In this document: in pieces, positions 12,101 to 23,663 of the stretch
Layout: every line of letters starts with the position of its first letter
Position numbering within the stretch: position 1 is the first letter of the stretch
NCBI GenBank assembly: GCA_020465985.1
Contig: JAANYP010001767.1
Coordinates: forward strand, 1 to 64,000
Direction: 5' to 3'
Source of the DNA: Centrapalus pauciflorus
Lineage: Eukaryota > Streptophyta > Magnoliopsida > Asterales > Asteraceae
DNA length: 64,000 nucleotides
Translations under genes and position numbers: made by a program
The notes under the pieces: model-generated
The model's input: only the letters and a program-made list of their open reading frames with translations
Database searches by the model: none
What the model was told of the DNA's origin: nothing

Positions 12101-13341
12101 AGGAGGTGGTTGTTTGCGCTGGTTTCTTTTTGGAGAGTGATTTTCGTTGGTAGTGGATGGATGAAGTGGGTGATTGTGGAGAGGTGATGAGAGGTTCAGA
12201 CTGGACAGGTTTAGAGACTGGGTCAGAAACAGGTGGGTTGGCCTGTTCCATAGTCTCAGGTGCCACAAAGGCACCAGCCACAGAGGCTTCAGGTTCAACG
12301 AATGAACTAGGGTGAGGAGTCTACTCCCCCTCAGCCACAGAGGCTAAGAGTGCAGACTCAGACTGAGCTGTTTTGACCTTCTTTTGCACAGGCCCAGCTT
12401 CAGTGTTTGCCATGGTCCTCTTAACAAGTTTGGACCTGGCTTTGGATTTTCTCTTGGGAGCAGCTTCTGGATCCACCCTCACAGCAGAGGGTCCTTCCAC
12501 CAATCCTAACAATCTCCTCATTGGTGTGGACAAAGGAGGCTCATTTAGAAGAACAGAAGTGTAGAAAACTCTATTCCCTATCATAGGGAATGCAGTAGTA
12601 TGAAGTAAAGGCTGAGAGTTGTACAGGTGCTCACCACAAATGTGTCTGAATATGAGGCTCAGAAACCTGGGGTATCGAACAGCAGCTGGTCTAGGCTCTT
12701 GCTGCACCAGGTTCCTCAAGTTCAGAAAGATCCACTTAGCCATGTCGATTGTAGTCTCATCCACCAGCTGTAGGACTATTGGGATTTCATCACGACTCAG
12801 TTGGTCAAATTAACCGACTTTGCTGCTGAAGCTCATCATCACTGAGGCAAACAGAAAGCTGTAGGTAGGAGACAGATCCTTCCTGTACAGCGTAGCTCCA
12901 ATTTTGGGTTCTGCTACACCACAGAAGCGTAGCAAATTTCCCATTTGCTCATTTTTCAGGCTGGGGCATGTCATATGAATCAGCAATGGGCAGATGAAGA
13001 ACCTCCCTGAGAAGATCAACATTAATCTCAATGGTCTGAGTCCCATTGAGAATAGTGCCCTTGATGACTTTGGTGTTGGGGTTGTAGGCACAAGTGTACC
13101 AAAACTCGTACACCATCTCCTGGTACAGGACACCAGGAGTAGCAGTCATGGCATAGTTCAACGGATGAACTGTTAAAAACTCCACCATTTGATCATAACC
13201 TTTCCCCACATAGTTTTTGGGGATTGTAAGGTTGGCAATGTAGTTTGTGGGTTTGAGGGTTAGCATTGTGGTGACTGATGAATGTTTCTACACATCATCA
13301 ACAACAAATACTGGTAGGAAGGGGTTGTTTCTGTGAGCCAT
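9187..13341 (-). pseudogene. B1 ORF3: large accessory protein downstream of pol (broken)
   Basis: About 1,385 codons from the ATG at 13341 (context CAAAATGGC) to the TGA at 9187-9189. The N-terminal domain (13341-12321) contains VEFLTVHPLNYA, YEFWYTCAYN, DLLREVLHLP and YPRFLSLIF. I recognise this as a domain common in daisy-family Copia elements, often annotated 'synaptobrevin, longin-like'; its function is unknown. Next come a Ser/Pro/Thr/Gln-rich linker (12281 to about 11400), a leucine/serine helical region, and a charged C-terminal domain (10233-9187) with GYREWIELA and KIIEEPELGTFFVDP. Breaks: TAG 13288-13290, a frameshift near 12955, TAA 12810-12812, TAG 12321-12323, and a one-base loss near 10420. 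No signal peptide or clear membrane segment is seen, so an envelope role is not supported. Confidence 0.75.
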
Positions 13342-13419
13342 TTTGAGAGTAGGGAAAGTAGCAGAAGCACAAGACACTTAGTCGAATTTTTAGGGTTCTT
13401 AGAAGGTTTATGGTAGTAG

Positions 13420-13560
13420 TGAGGAAGACGAAGATGTAACAGTATGAGGTATTTATAGGATTTGAATGTGAGTGGGTATGAGAGAGAAACATTTGGGCGG
13501 TTGATTTGAAAAAGTCGTTAACGGAAAACGGAACGGTTGTCCATGTCAGACCGTTTGTAG
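13420..13560 (-). promoter_or_regulatory. Candidate internal promoter of B1 ORF3
   Basis: On the minus strand a TATA box TATAAATA lies at 13457-13450, about 110 bases before the ORF3 ATG at 13341; a start about 30 bases downstream would give a leader of roughly 80 bases. Upstream, four AACGG cores cluster within 36 bases (13520-13524, 13527-13531, 13532-13536, and inverted at 13551-13555). AACGG is the core of MYB3R-type MSA elements. The box lies after the pol stop and before ORF3, where a separate transcript would be useful. B2 has lost this segment. Inferred from sequence only. Confidence 0.6.
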
Positions 13561-14030
13561 ACCACTTGAGCCCTTTTTAATCACTAACACACGTAACCCA
13601 CATTATCCACAGTAATTAAGTTAAATAAAAACAGAAATTAAGTAACTTAATTGTGAAGAAAGGTAATTAAAAACTGTTGGTCTAAGCTGTTGGTCAAACC
13701 TATGATGAGCAGGGTCATCACAAGCTGTTCATTCTTCAAGCTGTTCCCTCAACCTTTTCAATCATGTAGGAACATGTTGTGTCCAATAGTTGAGCAGGTC
13801 ACAAGACAATGTCTTGTAAATCAGTGTCAGGGAATGAGCAGAGTGAAAAATGAACCATCAGAGCAGGCTGGACGAGTAAACTATTTTAGTTCAGCCTGTT
13901 GGATGTTCAAGCTGTTCAAGGATTTCAGAAAAATGGCTAAGTACATAACATGCAGAGCCTGTTCTGTCTAAGCTGTTCTGAGAAACGTGATCAGTGTGAG
14001 ACATACAAAGACTTAGACCTTTGAGGACAC
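13561..14030 (-). other. B1 pol-ORF3 spacer with AAGCTGTTC words
   Basis: 470 bases without a gene between the RNase H stop and the ORF3 promoter. It is rich in AAGCTGTTC and GCCTGTTC words (for example near 13687, 13722, 13737, 13903 and 13969), the same words scattered through the B-family LTRs. No hairpin terminator is seen. Confidence 0.6.
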
Positions 14031-15741
14031 TTAGTCACTTTTGTTTAACATGCCTAGCTTGCTGACAAGGTAATTAAACCTGGTTTCATCAAGAGGTTTG
14101 GTGAAAATCTCTGCAAGCTGTTCATTTGTGGAAATAAAACTTAACTCCACATTACCTTTCTGAATGTGATCCCTGATGAAGTGATGTCTGACTTCAATAT
14201 GCTTTGTTCTTGAATGAAATATTGGATTGTTGGAAATGGCTATGGCACTTGTGTTATCACACAGAATAGGAATTTTCCTATACACAAGCCCATAGTCTTC
14301 AAGCTGATGCAGCATCCACAGAATCTGCCCACAGCAGCTTCCAGCAGCAATGTACTCAACTTCAGCAGTAGAAGTAGACACTGAGTTCTGTTTCTTGCTA
14401 CACCAACTTATCAACTTACCACCAAGGAGTTGACATCCACCTGTTGTGCTTTTCCTATCTAGCCTGCAGCCTGCAAAATCAGAATCTGAATAACCTGTTA
14501 GTTCAAGACTTGAATCTTTGGGATACCAAAGACCCAAACCTGGTGTACCCTTCAGGTATCTGAAGATTCTTTTAACAGCAGCTAGATGAGATTCCTTTGG
14601 ATCAGCTTGGAACCTAGCACACAGACAGGTGACAAACATAATATCAGGTCTACTAGCAGTTAAATATAGCAAGCTCCCAATCATACCTCTGTAAGCTGTT
14701 ACTGAAACAGCTTTGCCACTGGCATCAGCATCCAATTTTACATTGGTTGCCATTGGGGTTTTAATAGGAGGACTTTAATCAAATTTAAACTTTTTCAAGA
14801 GATCTAAGGTATACTTTCTTTGATTTATAAAAATTCCAGTTGGGATTTGTTTAACCTGTAATCCTAAAAAGAAAGTAAGTTCTCCCATCATACTCATTTC
14901 ATATTTAGATTTCATGAGTAATGAAAAATTCTTGGAAAACTGCTCATTTGTAGAACCAAATATTATATCATCCACATAAATTTGAACAAGCATAATATCA
15001 GATTTCACCTTCTTTATAAACAGTGTAGTATCCACTTTACCTCGGGAATACCTATTGCTCATAAGGAATTCAGTAAGAGAGTCATACCAGGCTCTAGGGG
15101 CTTGTTTGAGACCATAGAGAGCTTTGTCCATCTTATAGACAAAACCTGGATGATGTTCATTTTCAAAACCTGGAGGCTGCTTGACATAAACTTCTTCTTG
15201 CAGCTTCCCATTCAAAAATGCACTCTTCACATTCATTTGAAATACCTTAATGCTCTTATGAGCAGCGTAGGCTAGATACAAACGAATTGCTCTAGTCTGG
15301 CCACAGGAGCAAATGTCTCATCATAGTCAATTCCTTCCTCCTGTCTATAACCTTGAGCAACTAGTCTTGCCTTATTTCTTATGACATGACCTTGCTCATC
15401 CATCTTATTCCTGAAAAACTATAACATTTAGGTGCAGGGACCAGCTTCCATACCTTGTTTCTCTCAAACTGATTGAGTTCTTCTTGCATGGCAGTGATCC
15501 AATTGGCATCTTTTAGTGCTTCATCAACTTTCTTTGGCTCCATTAGTGAAACAAAACTAGAGAACATACAGAAGTTCCCTAAGCTGTCCCACCTTGTTTG
15601 TACCCCTTTGTTGATGTCACCAATTATTTGATCATTGGGGTGACATCTGATCCACTTAGGATCATTTTTCAATGATGATTCTCCTGAGTTATCAGTAGCT
15701 TCAGCAAATCCTGTTGAACAGCTCCCATGATTTTTAGACAT
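14031..15741 (-). pseudogene. B1 reverse transcriptase and RNase H
   Basis: Copia RT-RNase H. RT motifs include VFQMNVKSAFLNG, LYGLKQAPRAWYD and the intact catalytic YVDD near 14970. RNase H (14753-14031) has GYSDSDFAGCRLDRKS and ends LVSKLGMLNKSD. Breaks: a small deletion in the RT entry region near 15420 (after VPAPK), a one-base loss near 15290, and TAA at 14775-14777. It would copy element RNA into cDNA; this copy cannot make it intact. Confidence 0.88.
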
Positions 15742-15777
15742 ATTGTTGTCTTGAGCCTGTTCACTTGTTGAACATGA

Positions 15778-17346
15778 CTAACCACTGTTGAACATATCAT
15801 CAGAGGAACCAGAAAAATCAGCATTGATAGGTTCAGGACATGCAGTTGTAATTAGGTCAGTAAACTTATTCACACAGGGTGTATTGACATAATCATCATC
15901 ATGCCCATCATGATTAACAGGTTCCACACTGGGTGTAGTGGAAGCTTTTGAGTCATTTTCACTGTTTGAATGCATGAGATCATCAAAGTTTAATTCTCCT
16001 GAAACTGATTCAGGAACAGCTTTGGTGGAAGCATCCTTGAACTCTTCAAAGGTGACATTGATAGATTCATCTATCACCTTTCTTTTGTTGTTGTATACTC
16101 TGTAGGCTTTGGAGATAGCAGAGTAGCCAACAAACACACCTTCATCAGCGTTTTGTTCAAATTTTGCCAGTTGGTCCCTTTGATTCAGAATGAAGCATGG
16201 ACAACCAAACACATGGAAGTAACTCACATTTGGCTTCCTCCCTTTGATCAGCTCATAGGGAGTCTTGTTGAACCTTTTTACCACTAAGGATCTGTTTTCG
16301 GTGAAGCAGACAGTGTTAACAGCTTCAGCCCAGAATGATGAAGGTAAACCTGATGCACACAGCATGGTTCTAGCAGCTTCAATGAGAGTTCTGTTTCTCC
16401 TTTCAGCAACTCCATTTTGTTGTGGAGTTCTTACTGCTGAAAAGTTTTGAGTGATTCCTTTCTCTTCACAGAAGTCTTCAAGAGCACTGTTTCTGAATTC
16501 AGTACCATGATCACTTCTAAGCTGCTTCACTTGGGCAGAGTTTAGCATTTCCATCTTTTTCACAAATCCAATAATTTCTTTAGTAGCCTCTCCTTTGCTC
16601 TTCAAGAAGATAACCCATGTGTACCTGGAGAACTCATCAACCATTACTAGAGTGTATCTTCTTCCTCCTAGACTTGGGACATTGACAGGTCCAAACAAGT
16701 CCATATGAATCAAGAAGAGTGGAGTTTCAATAGAAAAATTATGTTTGGATTTGAAAGATGATTTCTTCTGCTTGCCTTTCTCACAAGCTGTGCAGAGTTT
16801 ATCCTTAACAAAGGTCATAGAAGGCAAACCTATCACCAACTCTTTCTTACAGAGTTTGTTGATGTTCTTGAAATTCAGGTTTGACAGCCTTTTGTGCCAT
16901 AACCAGTTTAGGTCTGCATTTGTCCTTGTGAGAAAATAGGTTTCAGTTGTGGGATCAGCAGATTGCATGTCCACAACATATACACCTTTAATTCGTTGAG
17001 CAGACAGGACAACTTTGACTTGGGAATCTAATATGTAACCCAGGTGCTCATCAAAGTTAACCTTGTAGCCAGCATCACATAGTTGACTGATGCTAACAAG
17101 ATTATGTTTTAGCCCAAACACATAGGCTACTCTTCTGAACACTGCAGCACCAGCTTTAAGAGTTCCATATCCCTCAGTGGATCCCTGTACATTGTCACCA
17201 AATGTGACTTTTGGTCCTTTTTCAAGCCTGAGATCACTCAACAAGTCCTTACAACCTGTCATGTGCCCTGAGCAGCCACTGTCCAAGTACCAAACCTGGG
17301 ATGGTTGTTTTTCCTGCAGAGTGACAAGAAGAATATTAGTCATTTT
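15778..17346 (-). pseudogene. B1 protease and integrase
   Basis: An open frame of 521 codons from ATG 17343, ended early by TAG at 15778-15780, after which the same frame continues to 15379. The protease motif is VWYLDSGCSGHMTG. In the integrase zinc site the second histidine is replaced by asparagine (WHKRLSNLNF; B2 has WHKRLSHMNF); the CTACEKGK cysteines remain. The DDE residues are present: IHMDLFGP, LRSDHGTEFRN, QNGVAERRNRTL. The C-terminal part includes FGCPCFILNQRD and GVFVGYS. The ATG overlaps the gag stop as AATGACTAA, and pol is +1 to gag. With the His-to-Asn change and the early stop it is probably inactive. Confidence 0.88.
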
Positions 17347-20086
17347 TAGGAGAACTCATCACAGAGATGAGTTCTCCTACTTCATCAACATTTGTTGATG
17401 AACTTGTGATATCAACACTAATATTCCCTATTTGAATGGTATCAGTTTGAATACCACTTTCATTGACTGAGATGTTTCCAACACTGTTTATGTTAGCTGT
17501 GAGGGAACCATTAGAGTAAACAGGCCTTATGTCCTCAGTTTCAGGACAGTCTTTGGCCAGATGTGTCTTCATTCCACATTTATAACATTTTCTCCTTTTG
17601 GCATTTTTAGTAGAAGACCTTTCAGAAACACATTCTGAGTTATTTCTGTTGATTCCATCATAAGGTTTAGCAAACACATTTCTTTTTGATTAATCAACAG
17701 CTTGAGTGGAAAGTTCAATAGCCACAGCTTTGTCTGTCTCTTCTTTCCTCTTTTTAGGAGGACAGATGTCAAAGATAGGAAGCTTAATTGGCTTTTGAAC
17801 TTCCACAGGTTTAGGAAACCTATTCCCATCTCTCTCAGACTGAGCAATGGCTTTGCCTTTGCCCTTCCTGAGATGTGATTGATGTTGCCTGTCAACATAA
17901 TCATTATTTCTGGTTTTGAAAGACTTATTTTTATTTAAAACCAGTTTACCACTATGATTAGAAAACTTATTTGAAATCACAGCAGGTTTTCCTACAATCT
18001 AAGACTTACTCTTGTTAAAGGCAGACTGCTTACCTTTTGAAAACTTATTTTCAAAATGTTCAGCATTAAAAGGATTAGTATGCCTTTTTACATCAGCTTT
18101 AGACCCAAAGCCTGTTTTGTCAACAGGTTTGGTGTCCACAGCTGCAGTTTGGACATGCTTTCCTTTCCTTTGCTTGTGTGAATCAGCAGAGCACTTAGTA
18201 AGCTTATTTGATGGAAAACTTATTTCATCGGCAGCTTTTGAGCTAGGTTCACACGAGCTGTCAGTATTTTGAGGCCTGACAAACCTGTTTGTTGAGATTA
18301 ATTTACCATTCACTGTTTGAATAGAAGTGTTTGGAAGTTCACCAAGAGTGGACAAGTCTTCTTTTAAGTTATTAACCTCAACAATGGAAGCTGTTGTGTC
18401 AAGATCCCCTCCAAGATAGGCTTGGATTTGTGCAAGAATCTGCTGACTTATGCAGTGGCTGACTTTTTGTGCAGATTGGCACCAAGAGTCAACTATCTTT
18501 TGAAGCTTAGCATGTTTTATATCTGTTTCTCTCTTTTCTTCCAGTAAAATGGAATTGATGTGTTTTAATTCATCAAGCTCAGCTTCCAACTTATGGAAGC
18601 TGTCCAGTTTACTGGATTTTGTTTCAATATCAGTTTTAAGCTTAGAGATTTCAGATAATAAAACAGCATGCTTCTCAACAGCAGCTTTCAGATCAACAAG
18701 CATATATTCAAACATTTTAACTTTTTCTTCAGAACTGTAATTCATAAAATTTTGTACCTTATACATCATTGTAGGATTCCAGTTCTCCAAGATGCTAAAA
18801 GCTTCAGCTTCAGCCAGATCCTGTTTGAAGTTGCTTGTTGATGGGACATCAGTATTGGCCATTAGACAGTTATTGTCTTCTTCATCAGATGATGAATCAG
18901 ACTCCTCCCAGTCACAAGTCTCTGCCATAAGTCCCTTTTGCCGGTTGGAAACCACTGAGTTTTCCAACTTTCTCAGCTTAGCCATAGCCATAAGGTACTT
19001 AACCCTATAGCCATCATCCCTGTTTGTCTTGTGTGGTTTGGATGACTGACCAACAGCTTTTGACACACAGTCAGCTGCTATATGGCCAGTCTTGCCACAT
19101 TTGAAGCACTCAGCTTTGGTCTTGTCAAATGCTTTCTTTTTTACAGCATTTGAGCTTCCCTGTAGCATGTTTCTTCCAAACCTTTTCTTATTGAACCTTT
19201 TGACAAACATGGCTATCATCTGCTCATCATCCAGTTCAGCAATATCTGCATTATCTTCCTCTTCAGACACTTCCTCCTTATCATCAGCCTGTTGATCAGG
19301 TTGAGTGAACACATCACTCACCTGATTTACAGGTTGTCTCACACTGGCCACAAAGGCTGCACCTTTCTTAGATATTTCCAAGGCATTTCTCTTCTGTTGC
19401 CTTGATTGCTCATCATTCAGTAAGGATCCATATAAGTTAACAAGATCCATACTTCTGATGGTACCTGAATTCCTTAAAATTGTAGAAAAATAATTCCATT
19501 CTTTAGGCAGAACATCTAAGAACTTGTTTACCAAAGTCAGGCTGTCCTTGGTGATCCCAACAGCTTTGAGATCATTTAGAAGAGCAGTAAACATGGTGTA
19601 GGTTTCAGTGAGAGTCTCCTTTGGTTTTGCAAAGAAGAGTTCATACTGTCTAACAAGATTATTAATCCTGTTGTCAAGTGTGATTGTGGGTCCATCATAG
19701 ACGGTACACAAAGTATCCCACATCTCCTTGGCAGTCTTCATCTTCTCAACCTGTTTGAACACATCATCAGGTAGAGAGATGACCAGGTTGTTTCTGGCCT
19801 TTGCATCAAGAGCCACCAGTCTTTTGTCTTCATCAGACCATTGAGCTTTTGCTTTCTCAAATGTTCTGATTTCAGGAGCAGCTCCTTCAACAGTAGGAGT
19901 TATAGTTGTAACAGAGGTTGGCACATAGGGACCCTCCATTACAATCTCTGGTAGTTGTACATCCAGATTCTCTAAGTAGAGCATCATTCTGCACTTCCAA
20001 CCAGAAAAGTTCTGATGATTGAACTTTGGAGGTTTGCCCATTGAGCCATTGTCATAGTATGAGGAACTTGTAGCACTGTTGTCCAT
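17336..20086 (-). pseudogene. B1 gag with two in-frame stops
   Basis: About 917 codons in one frame starting MDNSATSSSYYDNGS at 20086. A UBN2-type capsid domain covers roughly residues 15-260. A first zinc knuckle (CFKCGKTGHIAADC) is followed by a long coiled-coil region with Leu/Lys/Glu heptads, then Lys/Ser-rich sequence and a second knuckle (CYKCGMKTHLAKDC). Stops interrupt it at 17999-18001 (TAG) and 17690-17692 (TAA); B2 reads through both places. The start lies about 50 bases from the primer site, so the leader is very short, unlike E1. Confidence 0.88.
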
Positions 20087-20134
20087 GGAAACTTTGGGAG
20101 AATGAGAGATCTAGAATGACACACGCTCTAAACT

Positions 20135-20146
20135 GCTCTGATACCA
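20135..20146 (-). other. B1 primer binding site (initiator Met tRNA)
   Basis: The minus strand reads TGGTATCAGAGC, a 12-base match to the complement of the initiator tRNA-Met 3' end, two bases from the 5' LTR. Confidence 0.93.
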
Positions 20147-20148
20147 GT

Positions 20149-21257
20149 TGTAGGTCCCAAAAGATATCCCAAGTATATAGTCTTAAGCTGTAGAGGGGGG
20201 GTGAATACAGCTCTTTAAAAACTACACACAATTTTCTCAATGTTTGTATGTATTATCAATAAATGTTAATTACAAACGAGCTTGAATGCGAAAAGGTTCA
20301 AGCTGAGATGACAGATACAACAGTATGTTTAACTAGTCTAAGACTGACTTAAACTAATTACAATGAATACACTCGCTAAGAATCACTCACTGTGTTTACA
20401 AGACTCTGAGGAACAGCTTGAACAAGAACAGCTTAGACATTGAGCACTGTTTTATTCAAGCAGACTTGCATGCATGAAAGACTCGCTTTTAATGCACGTT
20501 CACTCTTGGTTTCAGCACTTAGCTTTTTGGCTTAATCTTTCAATCCTTGGAAGTTTCTTTTTATACTCACTCAGAGGATCTAAGTGAAGCTTCTTCATTG
20601 GACGGAATGAAAAAGGGGAAGTCTTGTTGAAAAGACAACATAAACTTTTCTGCACTTTTCTGAAAAGCAGACTTGTCTTCATGTGGGCAGAACTTTTGTC
20701 TTTTCACTTTGTCTACTGTTGCATTGCCTTTAACTAAATAAGGAATGTCAACTTTGTGTTTTTCTTCCTTTGTAAAGGCCTATTTTGATTAAGAAAAAGG
20801 TCTGTCACCCTTTTTCAAATAACCTTTTGTCTTCATGTAGCAGAACAGCTTGGGCAGGCTGAGCAGTTCTGATTTCCACTTTGTCTTCGACTTTGTAAAC
20901 TGATCTTGTAGTCAAAAACAATACATGAGGACTTGGAAACACATTCCATAAAGTGTTTAGCCTGTTCACAAAGAACAGAACACTTGAAAACTGCCCAAGC
21001 TGCTCACCAGTATAGAGTAGCGTAGACAGTTTATGTCCAGCCTGTTCAGCAGACTGAACAGCTTGGGCAAAACTGCCTTTGTTGCAACACATGCAACATA
21101 TAGAGCAGCTTCAGGCTGATATTGCAAATCATTTTCAGGTTTCAATAAGGCATATAACAGGCCTTAAATTCAACCTTCAAAAGCATCAACAGGTTTGATT
21201 AATAATCTCCCCCTCAGATGCAGAACAGGTTTGACTGAGGCCTTTTTGTGCCTAACA
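20149..21257 (-). repeat. B1 5' LTR
   Basis: 1,109 bp with TGTAGGTCCC...GTGCCTAACA ends, nearly identical to 7728-8838. It ends at the GTTTC target duplication. It carries the same AACAGCTT/AAGCTG words and a 7-base G tract. Confidence 0.95.
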
Positions 21258-23626
21258 GTTTCTGGTTATGCCATTTGGGTTAACCAACGCCCCGACTATT
21301 TTTATGGCTCTTATGAACAGAGTTTGTAGACCGATGTTAGACAAATCGGTTATTGTGTTTATCAATGATATTTTGGTATACTCTAAGTCTGAAGCTGAGC
21401 ATGCTATATATCTGAAAGAGTTACTAGAGTTATTGAGGAAGGAAAAGTTGTAAGCCAAATTCTCAAAGTGTGAGTTTTGGTTGCAACAGATTCAATTTTT
21501 AGGGCATGTGATTTTTGGAGCTGGGATTTCTGTTGATCCAGCTAAAGTAGAAGTTTTAAAGAATTGGGAGCCGCCTCGTTCTGCTATTGAGATAAGAACT
21601 TTTCTAGGATTGGCGGGTTATTATAGATGGTATATTAAAAACTTCTCAAAGATTTCAGTTCCTTTGACTGCTCTAACGAAAAAGAATACGCCGTTTGTGT
21701 GGGAGGCCGAGCAACGAGATGCGTTTGAAGATTTGAAGAAAACTTTAAGCGAGGCACCAATACTTGCATTACCAGATGGTAATGAGAACTTTGTGATTTA
21801 TACAGATGCGTCGAGATTGGGATTAGGTGTTGTACTGATGCAGCGCGGAAAGGTTATTGCTTACGTCTCAAGACAGCTAAAGCAGCATGAAAAATACTAC
21901 TCAACTCATGACTTGGAGTAAATTGCTGTCACATTTGCTTTATAGTTATGGCGACACTACTTGTATGGAAGTAAGTGTAAACTTTATATGGATCATAAGA
22001 TTTTAAAGTACATATTCAGCCAGAAAGAACTTAACATGAGACAACGTAGGTCTATGGAATTGATTAAGGACTACGATTGTGAAATACTCTATCATCCTGG
22101 CAAGGCCAACGTTGTAGCCGACGCTTTAAGTCGTGAAGCATATTCCAAAGACTATTGCTACATGATGACTTCTACGATGTTGACCTCCACTATTATTATT
22201 GATGTTAAAGCTGCTCAAATGGAAGCTTTAACGGAAGAAATGTTGGTGCCGAGGACATAAGAGTGCAAAAGAAGATTATGGAAACAAGTGAGTCTGGCCT
22301 GAAAGGTGTTTATGGGAGGATCTGGGTGCTGATATTTAGGGGTATGAGAAAAGTGATTATAGAGGAAGCGCATCAGTCGAAGTTTTCTGTACATCTCGGA
22401 GCACAAAGATGTACAATGAATTAAAAGCCGACTTTTGGTTGCCCGGATTGAAAAAGGACATTGGTCAGTATGTTGAAAGATGTAGAACTTTCCAATTGGT
22501 GAAAGCCGATCATCAACAACTGTATGGCAGTTTGCAATCACTTCTCGTTCCCGAATGGAAGTGAGAACATATTACAATGGATTTCGTCACCAAGCTGCCG
22601 AAGACTGGGCGTCAACATGATGCGGTATGGGTGATAGTTGATAAATTGACTAAGTCTGCTCACTTCATTCCTATCAGAGAAAGCTATTCATTGGAGAGGT
22701 TGGCACATATTATATGAGCGAGATTGTTTCTAGACATGGAATCCCTAAGTCCATAGTATCGGATCGAGATAGTCATTTTACATAAAATTTTTGGTTTGCC
22801 TTACAAGAAGGGTGAGGCACGAGAACTTCTATGAGTATCGCCTACCTTCCGCAAACTGATGGCCAAAAGTGAAAGGACCATCCTTACACTTGAAGATATG
22901 ATGCAGTCATGCATTCTGGATCTGGGCGGTAATTGGGACGATCATCTACCGTTAATAGAGTTTTCGTACAATAACAGGTACCATGCTACTATTAAGAAAG
23001 CACCGTTTGAGACACTTTATGGAAGAAGATGTAGAATACCTAACTGCTGCAGAAAAATGGGAGAAACTCCAATTGTTGGGCCGACATTGCTACAGGAAAC
23101 TAATGAGAAGATACAGTTGGTAAGACAGAATATGAAAGCGGCTCATGATCGACAGAAAAGTTATCATGATAGGAGGCACAAACCTATCAATTTTGAAGTG
23201 GACAATTGGGTGTATCTGAAAGTATCACCTATGAGAGGTGTTACATGTTTTGTTAAAAGGGGCAAGCTGGCACCAAGATTCGTAGGCCCTTTCAGAATAA
23301 TAGAAAAGGTGGGAAATCAATCTTACTGTGTGGAGTTGCCTAAGGAGATGTCGGGCATACACCCGTTGTTTCATGTGGGGAATCTTAGGAAGTCCTTCAT
23401 GACTGGAAACGATGACTGGACTAATCATACTGAGCTACAAATTGATGAAAGGCTCTGATATGTGGAAGAGCCGGAATGTGTCTTGGATACTAAGGTCAAA
23501 ATGTTAAAGAATAAAGAGATTGAAATGGTGTTGATACGTTGGAAGCATCATAAAGGAGCAAACCACATGTGGGAAACAAAGATCGACATCTTGAAGAAGT
23601 ACCCGCAACTGTTCGAAGCCAAGTAA
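21258..23626 (+). pseudogene. G1 RT, RNase H, integrase and chromodomain remnant
   Basis: Continues the RT broken by B1 with VMPFGLTNAPTIFM. The catalytic motif reads FINDI instead of the usual F/Y-x-D-D, so the first active-site Asp is lost. RNase H follows (VIYTDASRLGLGVVLMQ; then HPGKANVVADALSR near 22100). The integrase (22261-23458) has shifted frames and stops. Its C-terminal part is open at 22859-23458 (GGNWDDHLPLIEFSYNN, HPLFHVGNLRK). The chromodomain (23459-23626) reads YVEEPECVLDTKV and IRWKHHKGANHMWE, ending LFEAK. Chromodomains steer integration to marked chromatin. Dead copy. Confidence 0.88.
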
Positions 23627-23663
23627 CTTCGAGGACGAAGTTAGAGCGTGGTGGAGTCCATGC

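Larger units (their letters stand above)
7728..21257 (-). mobile_element. Copia retrotransposon B1 with extra ORF3
   Basis: A complete 13,530-bp minus-strand Copia insertion. It has TG...CA LTRs at 7728-8838 and 20149-21257 and a 5-bp target duplication GTTTC (7723-7727 and 21258-21262). Order in the sense direction: 5' LTR, primer site, gag, protease-integrase, RT-RNase H, an intergenic stretch, ORF3, 3' LTR. The LTRs differ at roughly two dozen positions by eye (about 2%). The internal genes carry several stops and frameshifts, so it is not autonomous now. A close relative, B2, lies at 48287-58749. Confidence 0.95.

Noticed and set aside
10374..12281. Plus-strand ORFs opposite ORF3 (for example 11062-11352)
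   Set aside because: They are reverse-strand shadows of the low-complexity Ser/Pro/Gln linker and lack any domain.
9187..13341. ORF3 as a retroviral-type envelope gene
   Set aside because: Its position fits, but I see no signal peptide, clear transmembrane segment or glycoprotein-like cysteine pattern.
20135..20146. A tRNA gene at the initiator-Met match
   Set aside because: Only the 12-base primer complement is present; there is no cloverleaf or A/B box.
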